From NCBI RefSeq assembly GCF_042654345.1, contig NZ_JBHSGB010000001.1, positions 1 to 64,000 on the forward strand: a stretch of DNA of 64,000 nucleotides. The letters are read 5' to 3'. This document shows positions 1 through 6,046 of the stretch, one piece after another. The notes under the pieces are model-generated. The model saw only the letters and a list, made by a program, of their open reading frames with translations, made no database searches and was not told where the DNA came from. Position 1 is the first letter of the stretch, and every line of letters starts with the position of its first letter. The stretch is from Pararheinheimera marina (GTDB lineage Bacteria; Pseudomonadota; Gammaproteobacteria; Enterobacterales; Alteromonadaceae). Both the position numbers and the translations under genes were made by a program.

Positions 1-32
1 GAATGTGGGTCTTGTCTTTTTGTTCATCATGT

Positions 33-77
33 CACCTAATTGCTTACGAGGTGGATCATAACACCTCTAATCAGGTG
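33..77. repeat. Nested inverted repeat at the left edge
   Basis: The outer arms CACCTAATT and AATCAGGTG and the inner arms GAGGTG and CACCTC nest around a short loop, so the 45 bases can fold into a bulged hairpin on either strand. It lies beyond the relic NYN reading frame, in the leftmost, truncated cassette-like segment. It could be a degenerate attC or a terminator; no conserved core site is convincing. A possible leftward start codon with a GGTG Shine-Dalgarno-like stretch sits at about 30 and runs off the window. Confidence 0.35.
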
Positions 78-95
78 GCCAAATTCAGTGTGCCA

Positions 96-155
96 CTACA
101 GTCGCGTGGTGTAGTAGACATTCTGAACATCGACAAAGATGGCAATCTTCTTCAA
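96..155 (-). pseudogene. Relic of a NYN-domain (LabA/DUF88-like) gene start
   Basis: From a TTG codon at 155 the minus strand encodes (M)KKIAIFVDVQNVYYTTRL and then stops at TAG (96-98). KIAIFVDVQN followed by YYTTR is the usual opening of NYN-domain proteins, a PIN-like RNase fold in which this Asp is a catalytic metal ligand. A purine-rich AAGGATAAAAA precedes the TTG, and an in-frame TAA lies just before it, so no upstream start is available. Only the first strand and helix of a domain of roughly 150 residues remain, and no frame continues it downstream. It starts about 16 bases past an attC core, where a cassette gene is expected. The family call rests on recognising a short motif. Confidence 0.4.
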
Positions 156-171
156 TTTTTATCCTTATCCA

Positions 172-223
172 GCGTAACGCCCCAAGCAGCGGAGCTAGCT
201 CCGCGTGCATTGGCTTATTAAGC
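172..223 (-). other. attC-like recombination site (cassette 2 end)
   Basis: On the minus strand this reads GCTTAAT, then two stems, then GTTACGC, close to the attC plan of RYYYAAC to GTTRRRY with one mismatch in each box. The middle (189-204) is a perfect 16-base palindrome, GCGGAGCTAGCTCCGC, flanked by imperfect GCCCCAAGCA and TGCATTGGC arms. It overlaps the stop codon of the HNH gene, as attC sites often do with their cassette gene. The site is short (52 bases) and its boxes are imperfect, so activity is uncertain. Confidence 0.55.
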
Positions 224-877
224 ATTGCGCTTGATCCTCACATGAACTTTTACAATATCTTTGTCTTGCCAATTTCCAGCTCTAAACTCAAAGCGAGAAC
301 GCAAATTGCCAAAGACGTTTGACGAAATTCCTAAATTGGCCGCATTCCATTTTTTTGTTTCAATTCGGCCGTCTTTGTAAGTCGTCTCTATTTCTGCGAG
401 CTTTGTTACTAAAAGCTCTTGCTTGAAAAGCTCAGGATCTCCAGGCTCTAGTGTTATCGGTAGATAATCTGTGCGAGATCTAATCACCTCTGAAAGCGGA
501 CCTGTAATTTCCTGCCAGTCCGATATGTCTGCTTTATCATTCACTGGAATACTATGGTCGTAATTTTTATGGCAAGGCTGACAAAGAATCAGAATTGATC
601 TCTCTAAAGGAAAATGTTCGTCTTTGAATCGTTCTTCAAACTTTTCAATATCCACGGTCGCAATACCGTTGTAGGTATAATCCTTGAGGATCAAATCTAT
701 TATTTCATTCCTATCTCGTCCATGCACATGAGCAGACTCTAGATTTTCCTTTGAACCACAGTGCTCACAAGCGGAAACTTCAGCTTTATGGCTTTTGGTA
801 AATTGCTGCACAAGGTTTCTCAACCTCGGGCCTATATACCTACGGAATTCTTTGTTGGTTCCTACGAACGATGCCAT
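218..877 (-). CDS. HNH endonuclease-like cassette protein
   Basis: A 219-residue protein with a zinc-type HNH core: a CEHC pair (Cys37, Cys40), SAHVHGRDR (His50, His52), and a second LCQPCHKNYD group (Cys99, Cys102, His103). This pattern fits a beta-beta-alpha metal finger that cuts DNA. About 40 residues are inserted between the two halves, and the carboxy-terminal 100 residues show no domain I recognise. The ATG lies 8 bases inside one attC and the stop overlaps the next, so gene plus site form a single mobile cassette. AT-richer and less biased codon use than the genes beyond 2331 fits acquisition. The role (phage defence, restriction or other) is not shown by the sequence. Confidence 0.8.
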   Translation of the reverse strand: MASFVGTNKEFRRYIGPRLRNLVQQFTKSHKAEVSACEHCGSKENLESAHVHGRDRNEIIDLILKDYTYNGIATVDIEKFEERFKDEHFPLERSILILCQPCHKNYDHSIPVNDKADISDWQEITGPLSEVIRSRTDYLPITLEPGDPELFKQELLVTKLAEIETTYKDGRIETKKWNAANLGISSNVFGNLRSRFEFRAGNWQDKDIVKVHVRIKRNA

Positions 878-884
878 TTTAATT

Positions 885-956
885 GCCTAACGCCGCGCTC
901 TGCGGAAATTTGGGAGCGCCAGCGAGTAAATTTTCCGTAGCAGCGCTTTGTTAGCA
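885..956 (-). other. attC recombination site (cassette 1 end)
   Basis: On the minus strand the site runs TGCTAAC, GCGCTGCTACGGAAAATTT, a short loop, AAATTTCCGCAGAGCGC, and GTTAGGC. The terminal GTTAGGC is a perfect GTTRRRY core, where an integron integrase would cut between G and TT. The arms pair over about 17 bases with unpaired extra bases, the feature that lets integrases recognise the folded bottom strand. It sits exactly between two co-oriented genes: the upstream stop lies inside it and the downstream ATG is 8 bases past it. No integrase gene is in the window. Confidence 0.85.
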
Positions 957-1826
957 CTCTTCTTCACGCTCGAGGCTCCATTTTATTGCAGCCCGCGCGA
1001 TATCATTTCCAATTTCATATTCAACAATAGCCTTCTTCACAACTGTTTCAATGTGAAGTAAATAGACTCTCCACTCCCGATACCAGTGAACCTGTAGAAG
1101 TTGCTCCCAGGTTTCAATTGTGCTTGATAGATCGGCTTTTATTTCAGAGTCAGCATTTCTTGTAAGGCCATCTAAAGCATCCAAGACATACTTCATATTG
1201 CGTACAATCGTTTCAAGTTTTAAATACGCAACATAGTCAAAATCATCGCGAACTGATTCTAACGGGTAGAAAATTTCATTCTTTACATCTGGTTTTCTGA
1301 AATATCCCCAAATTTCACAAATGTCCTTTTGTGGATCGAAGTGCGCGCGTGGATTTCTACCCGTTTCGTATGTTTCAATAAATTCCTTTATTTCATTGTT
1401 AACCCTGTCTCGACACTCTTCTATCCTTGGGCTTATTCTTTCAAACTTAAACTCTATATATTCTAAGGCCTTAAATATTTCAGCTGATTTCAACGAACGC
1501 GCTTGGCTTTCACTTGCCCGCTTCATATCCTTTATTTCTTCATACTGTAATTTCAAATCTCTGTTCTGTAAGAGAACTGTTACAATAATCCATAGAAATG
1601 CAAGTACGCCCGCGAACCCAGCCAATGAATCACCTATTTCATTCATGGGCATTACAAAAATATTCTTCGAAAATGAAGTCGTAACGAACACCAGTACTAT
1701 CAATGCAGTTATATATGTCGGATAGCTTATTAAGGCTGAGTTCCGTTTATGAAAACGCTTCAGCAAATAACGTATCCTTCTCCATTGCCAAAGGATTCTT
1801 TTTTTCAACACTTCAACGTCATACAA
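951..1826 (-). CDS. Two-helix membrane protein with coiled coil, cassette gene
   Basis: A 291-residue protein. A basic amino terminus (about residues 7-29) is followed by two hydrophobic helices (about 34-54 and 68-86), then a charged coiled coil (about 87-120, LQYEEIKDMKRASESQARSL), and a cytoplasmic helical domain rich in acidic and aromatic residues. The plan (two membrane helices, coiled coil, alpha-helical effector) resembles putative phage abortive infection proteins (AbiC-like, PF16872), but no diagnostic residue confirms that. The stop overlaps an attC, so this is the first recognisable gene of the array in reading direction. Unusual codon use compared with the core genes to its right supports acquisition. 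Function is otherwise unknown. Confidence 0.7.
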   Translation of the reverse strand: MYDVEVLKKRILWQWRRIRYLLKRFHKRNSALISYPTYITALIVLVFVTTSFSKNIFVMPMNEIGDSLAGFAGVLAFLWIIVTVLLQNRDLKLQYEEIKDMKRASESQARSLKSAEIFKALEYIEFKFERISPRIEECRDRVNNEIKEFIETYETGRNPRAHFDPQKDICEIWGYFRKPDVKNEIFYPLESVRDDFDYVAYLKLETIVRNMKYVLDALDGLTRNADSEIKADLSSTIETWEQLLQVHWYREWRVYLLHIETVVKKAIVEYEIGNDIARAAIKWSLEREEEC

Positions 1827-1979
1827 AATCTGATGTTCTCCTATAGAGTGCTAACGCTTATTCAAAGGCAAAACGCCCGCAAGTCGGAAGTTTTTTTGCC
1901 TTCTTTGCTGATGTTTACTTATACCAAGCTACTGCCGAAGTCCCTATTTTTCAACCAATTTTTTCGAATGCGCCAAAGG

Positions 1980-2048
1980 CCAGCCGGACAAAATACGTAC
2001 TCGCTGTACGCGAGTTGTCCGGAGTTTAACTCCGGGGTGGTTGGCTGG
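1980..2048. repeat. Compound inverted repeat, three-way-junction type
   Basis: An outer stem CCAGCC (1980-1985) with GGCTGG (2043-2048) encloses two hairpins. The first pairs GGACAA (1986-1991) with TTGTCC (2015-2020) and CTCGC (2000-2004) with GCGAG (2010-2014), leaving an unpaired patch on one side. The second pairs GGAGT with ACTCC around TTA (2021-2033). Pairings were read directly. The shape could belong to a mobile palindromic element, an integron-related site or a structured RNA; no family is recognised. Confidence 0.5.
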
Positions 2049-2280
2049 GTTTTTCACCAGTGGTTTTTAGGGCTTATCGAAACCAATGCCTATCTGCATC
2101 TGTTTGCTTTTGGCACAAACCAGCCATCCAGCAAAACAGACATTGGTAACTGCGTAGTGAGCAATCAAAAGTGAGCGCGGGAGGCGCGAACGGGCGAACG
2201 CAGTAGTTGCCCCTGGCTGGTTTGCCCTGCCGCCTGATGGGAATACACATACCGGCACAGGGTTAAAATATTGGATTAAA

Positions 2281-2300
2281 GGGCGCAGTAAACGGCGCCC
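2281..2300 (-). terminator. Hairpin downstream of pssA
   Basis: On the minus strand GGGCGC and GCGCCC pair around CGTTTACT and are followed by TTTAATCC. It lies about 30 bases after the pssA stop. The T run is short, so this is a weak intrinsic terminator or a repeat-borne hairpin. Confidence 0.45.
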
Positions 2301-2330
2301 CTACCACAGCAACCGGATGGCAGCGGGCGG

Positions 2331-3674
2331 TTAAATAAGCCGCTTCACCACTAAGGTGCCGCCAATGCGGCCGATGCGGGCCAGCAGCTTTTGCACGGCT
2401 TCCGGGTAATCACTGATGGTTTCAATGTCGCGGTAATGGTGAATGGCTTTGGCGTGGGCGGTGATCACCGCTTTTTCCTGCTCCAGCACCGGTTTTAACT
2501 GCTGCAGCTCGTCTTCCACATAAATACCGTTTTCAAAATCCAGCGCAAAGGCGCGTGGGTTCAGGTTGTGGCCGGTAAACAGGTGCTTGTCACCGTCCAC
2601 ACTCAGGCCCTTCAGGTGGTAACTGTTGTCCTCGTGTTTCCACAGTTTCACCGTCAGCAAACCAGCGTCGATAAACTTCTGATTCGCGCGCAGGAACTTG
2701 CGCAAAATGGTTTCGTACAGGTACGGCAGCGCGCCAATTTTGCTAAAACGCTGGCCTGGTGGAATATAAAAATCGTTGGCGGTTTTATCCCCCACCACAA
2801 TAGTCACCTGCACACCACGCTGTAAACATTTACGCAGCGCACGCGACAACGCCAGTGGCGGGTTAAAGTATGGTGTGTAAATAAACACATCCCGCTGCGC
2901 CAGAGCCAGCATGGCCAGAATACTGGTGTTCAGCTCATTGTCGCGCCGGCCCAGCCCCATCAACAAAGCCGCACGCAGCGGCGCGTCGGCGTTGTCGGCT
3001 AAACCGTAGTGCATGGTTTTGGCGTGCTTCAGCCAGTTGCGGCTTTGTTTTTTCGCCGCGTCTTTCAGCTGGACCTCATCGGTCAGCAGTGGTGGTGTTT
3101 GCTCCGCGTCGCCAAACAGCTGCTGGTGGGTGTGCACCACGGCGTCGGTCAGTGCTTTATTGCTTAGCAGTAAATAACGGTCGGCGCGATAACGGCCTTG
3201 CTGCGCCAGGTAAACATTATTCAGTGACGCGCCGCTGTACAGCAGCGTTTGGTCAAACACAAAGCCTTTTAAATGCAGTACGCCAAACAGCTCGCGCTTT
3301 TTCACCGGTACGCCGATGATTTGAATAGGCAGCTCGTAATCTTTGGCAATATCACGGTAAAAATCGTTGTTGGTGCGGGCGCCTTCCTGGCCAATTAAAC
3401 CTCGCCGGGCGCGGTGGTAATCCACATACACAGTCACATCCAGCTGCGGGTTGCGCTGCTTGGCTGCAAACAAGGCACGTAACACCTCTTCGCCCGCTTC
3501 GTCGGCCTGCAAATACAACGCGGTGATCACAATGCGCTGCTGCGCACTGCCAATCAGCTCCAGCACTTTTTGTTTGTAGTCCAGCGCCGAACTCAGCACC
3601 GAAACGGTTTCAGCCACCAGATTGGTTTTGGCTAACCGGGCCAGACGACGACGGTTTAATAGGGTCTGTAGCAT
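2331..3674 (-). CDS. pssA: CDP-diacylglycerol-serine O-phosphatidyltransferase
   Basis: PssA makes phosphatidylserine from CDP-diacylglycerol and serine, the committed step to phosphatidylethanolamine, working at the inner face of the membrane. The 447-residue protein matches the length of the E. coli enzyme (451) and has the two phospholipase-D HKD motifs: HLKGFVFD (His134, Lys136, Asp141) and HLKGLSVD (His353, Lys355, Asp360). RYRADRYLLL and TGHNLNPRA are also typical. There is no signal peptide or membrane helix, as expected of this peripheral enzyme. It is leftward like its neighbours but separated from tldD by a strong terminator, so it is probably its own unit. Confidence 0.93.
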   Translation of the reverse strand: MLQTLLNRRRLARLAKTNLVAETVSVLSSALDYKQKVLELIGSAQQRIVITALYLQADEAGEEVLRALFAAKQRNPQLDVTVYVDYHRARRGLIGQEGARTNNDFYRDIAKDYELPIQIIGVPVKKRELFGVLHLKGFVFDQTLLYSGASLNNVYLAQQGRYRADRYLLLSNKALTDAVVHTHQQLFGDAEQTPPLLTDEVQLKDAAKKQSRNWLKHAKTMHYGLADNADAPLRAALLMGLGRRDNELNTSILAMLALAQRDVFIYTPYFNPPLALSRALRKCLQRGVQVTIVVGDKTANDFYIPPGQRFSKIGALPYLYETILRKFLRANQKFIDAGLLTVKLWKHEDNSYHLKGLSVDGDKHLFTGHNLNPRAFALDFENGIYVEDELQQLKPVLEQEKAVITAHAKAIHHYRDIETISDYPEAVQKLLARIGRIGGTLVVKRLI

Positions 3675-3692
3675 ACAGGCTCTGTTCTCATT

Positions 3693-3731
3693 CCATAAAA
3701 AGTTTGGGGCCGGAGTTAAGGCTCCGGCCCC
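3693..3731 (-). terminator. Intrinsic terminator of the tldD operon
   Basis: On the minus strand GGGGCCGGAG and CTCCGGCCCC form a 10-base GC-rich stem with a short loop, followed by AAACTTTTTATGG. It lies about 40 bases after the tldD stop and before pssA. A hairpin with closely similar arms follows the adenosine deaminase gene at 42192. Confidence 0.85.
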
Positions 3732-3773
3732 AGATCTTGCCGTAAAACGGTGCTTTGGCCCAGCTTTTTTTCG

Positions 3774-5213
3774 TCAGGCGGTGCCGCCTACCGTCATGGC
3801 GTCCAGTTTTAAGGTAGGTTGCCCAACGCCAACCGGCACGCTCTGACCTTGTTTGCCACACACGCCTACACCGCTGTCCAGCCGTAAATCATTGCCCACC
3901 ATCGACACTTGCTGCATCGCCTGCGGGCCATTACCAATCAGAGTAGCGCCTTTAATTGGTTGGGTGATTTTGCCGTTTTCAATCAGGTAGGCTTCGCTGG
4001 CCGAAAACACAAACTTGCCGGAAGTGATATCCACCTGGCCACCACCAAAGTTAGGCGCATAAATACCTTTTTCCACCGACGCAATAATTTCTTCCGGCGC
4101 GTAATCACCGGCCAGCATATAGGTGTTGGTCATGCGTGGCATTGGCAGGTGAGCAAAGGTCTCACGGCGGCCATTGCCTGTGGGGGCTACGCCCATCAGC
4201 ATCGCGTTGTGTTTGTCCTGAATATAGCCTTTCAAAATGCCGTTTTCGATCAGCACGTTGTACTGGCTGGCTGTGCCTTCGTCGTCGATATTCAGTGAGC
4301 CACGGCGGTGTGCCAGAGTACCGTCGTCCACAATAGTGCAGTGCCTGGACGCCACTTGTTCGCCAATACGGCCAGCAAAAGTCGACGAGCCTTTGCGGTT
4401 AAAGTCACCTTCCAGGCCGTGGCCTACCGCTTCGTGCAATAACACGCCTGGCCAACCACTGCCCAGTACCACCGGCATAGTGCCAGCCGGTGCGTCCACT
4501 GCGGTTAAATTCACTTGCGCCATCCGCACGGCTTCGCGGGCATACCCCATCCAGCGCGGTTCGCCGTCTACGTTTTCATAAAAATACTGGTAATCCAGCC
4601 GGGCACCACCACCGGCATTGCCACGCTCGCGGCGGCCATTGTGCTGCAACAGCACTGAGCAGTTCAGCCGCACCAAAGGCCGGATATCCGTGGCGAAGGT
4701 GCCGTCGGATGCCGCCACCAACATTTCTTCGTACACACCACTTAAGCTGACACTCACTTGCTCAGCGCGGTTGTCCAAAGTGCGAATAAAGGCATCCACT
4801 TGTTTGAGCAAGTCCACCTTGGCGGTGTTATCTAGGCTTTGCAACGGCTCCACCGGTAAATAAATTTGTGGCGTGTTGCCCCGGCTAAAGGCTTTTACCT
4901 GGCCCTGTTGGCCTGCCGCCGCAATACCGCGGGCGGCACTGGCCGCCTGGTTTAATGCCTGCAGTGAAATAGCGTCGGCATAAGCAAAACCGGTTTTTTC
5001 ACCGCTGATAGCGCGCACACCCACACCACGTTCAATATTAAATGAGCCTTCTTTCACCAGGCCGTCTTCCAGCGCCCAGGATTCATGCACGCTGGACTGA
5101 AAATACAAGTCGGCGTAATCCAGCTGATGGGCAAATAAAAAACCCAGGGTTTGCTGTAAGTCGTCTGCCTTCAGCTCGCTGGCTTCTAACAGGTTAAATT
5201 CCACATTGCTCAT
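3774..5213 (-). CDS. tldD: Metalloprotease TldD
   Basis: TldD pairs with TldE (PmbA) in a cytoplasmic zinc protease that degrades unfolded peptides and matures microcin B17-type peptides and the CcdA antitoxin in E. coli. The 479-residue protein carries the catalytic HEAVGH (His260, Glu261, His265), where TldE lacks the motif. Downstream GGGQVDITSG, with VGNDLRLDSGVGVCGK near the end, is characteristic of the family. The start overlaps the stop of the preceding amidase by 4 bases, so the two are translationally coupled. No pmbA gene is in the window. Confidence 0.95.
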   Translation of the reverse strand: MSNVEFNLLEASELKADDLQQTLGFLFAHQLDYADLYFQSSVHESWALEDGLVKEGSFNIERGVGVRAISGEKTGFAYADAISLQALNQAASAARGIAAAGQQGQVKAFSRGNTPQIYLPVEPLQSLDNTAKVDLLKQVDAFIRTLDNRAEQVSVSLSGVYEEMLVAASDGTFATDIRPLVRLNCSVLLQHNGRRERGNAGGGARLDYQYFYENVDGEPRWMGYAREAVRMAQVNLTAVDAPAGTMPVVLGSGWPGVLLHEAVGHGLEGDFNRKGSSTFAGRIGEQVASRHCTIVDDGTLAHRRGSLNIDDEGTASQYNVLIENGILKGYIQDKHNAMLMGVAPTGNGRRETFAHLPMPRMTNTYMLAGDYAPEEIIASVEKGIYAPNFGGGQVDITSGKFVFSASEAYLIENGKITQPIKGATLIGNGPQAMQQVSMVGNDLRLDSGVGVCGKQGQSVPVGVGQPTLKLDAMTVGGTA

Positions 5214-6046
5214 TTCATCAGCTCACTATTAAATCTGTTGTGTTGCCGCACAGGCATTTTCTCAGCCAGTTGGCGGCATTGCTCCAGGTCGACCAGCACT
5301 GTCAGCACCATCTCGCTGTTGCTGTCGCCTTCTGCCAAAATATGGCCCCAAGGGTCGATAATCAGGCTGTGGCCATAGGTCTGGCGGCCATTGGCATGAG
5401 TGCCTGCCTGCGCCGGGGCCAGCACAAAACTTTGGGTTTCTATGGCTCTGGCCCGTAATAAGGTTTCCCAATGCGCCTGCCCTGTCACCACAGTAAAGGC
5501 TGAAGGTACGGCCAGCACATTCATGCCTTGCTGTGCCAGTTGCTGGGCCAGCCCGGCAAAGCGCATATCGTAGCAAATCATCAGGCCTAGCTTAAGTTGG
5601 TCCACCGCGGCCAGTGTCACCTTGTGGCCAGCCGCCGTGCTGGCCGACTCCTGATACTGCTTGCTGCTGTCGTTGACCAACGCGTCGAACAAATGAATTT
5701 TCTGGTAATCGGCAACCAGTTCACCAGCCGGGCTGTACAGCAGGCTACTGGCAGAAAATTTGGCCGGATCTGCGCTTTGGGTTGGCAGGGTGCCCACCAG
5801 CAAATAACAGCCAAATTCACGCGCCAAACCGGCATACCCCTGCTGCATAGGCCCGTGGCCCAGCGGCTCGGCCAGGCGCAGGTTCAGGCCATCTGGCCCG
5901 GCAAACAGCGCCACACCTTCAGGCAGCGCCACCAAATGCTGTGCTGCCCGCGGCAACTGCGCCATTAAGGCCCGCACTTTGGCCAGGTTCTGCTGCCAGT
6001 CCGGGCCGCTGGTCAGCTGTACCGCCGATAAACGCCACTCAGCCAT
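5210..6046 (-). CDS. Carbon-nitrogen hydrolase, Nit1-like amidase
   Basis: A nitrilase-superfamily amidase of 278 residues with the catalytic triad in place: Glu43 (LPEGV), Lys116 (YQKIHLFD) and Cys158 (MICYDMRF). The KIHLFD and CYDMRF variants are those of the Nit1/NitFhit branch, whose members repair deaminated glutathione; that substrate is inferred from the subfamily. The enzyme is soluble. It overlaps yhdP upstream by 8 bases and tldD downstream by 4 bases, so yhdP, this gene and tldD form one operon, an arrangement common in marine gammaproteobacteria. Confidence 0.9.
   Translation of the reverse strand: MAEWRLSAVQLTSGPDWQQNLAKVRALMAQLPRAAQHLVALPEGVALFAGPDGLNLRLAEPLGHGPMQQGYAGLAREFGCYLLVGTLPTQSADPAKFSASSLLYSPAGELVADYQKIHLFDALVNDSSKQYQESASTAAGHKVTLAAVDQLKLGLMICYDMRFAGLAQQLAQQGMNVLAVPSAFTVVTGQAHWETLLRARAIETQSFVLAPAQAGTHANGRQTYGHSLIIDPWGHILAEGDSNSEMVLTVLVDLEQCRQLAEKMPVRQHNRFNSELMK

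Larger units (their letters stand above)
1827..2330. other. Gene-free structured segment between cassettes and core genes
   Basis: No convincing gene is seen in these 504 bases. GTGCTAACGC at about 1849 resembles an inverted attC core just upstream of the first cassette gene, followed by AAGGCAAAA and TTTTGCC arms, and may be a worn attC or attI-like boundary. From 1980 to 2048 lies a three-part folded structure (listed separately), and at 2281-2300 a hairpin at the pssA end. A 63-codon leftward frame at 2067-2258 has no ribosome-binding site or recognisable domain, and looks more like part of an intergenic repeat. Confidence 0.5.

Noticed and set aside
3..221. 72-codon rightward frame at the left edge
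   Set aside because: It reads antisense through an attC site and a NYN relic; cassette genes here read leftward.
1749..2174. 141-codon rightward reading frame
   Set aside because: It overlaps the start of the cassette membrane gene on the other strand, has no ribosome site or domain, and crosses the inverted repeats.
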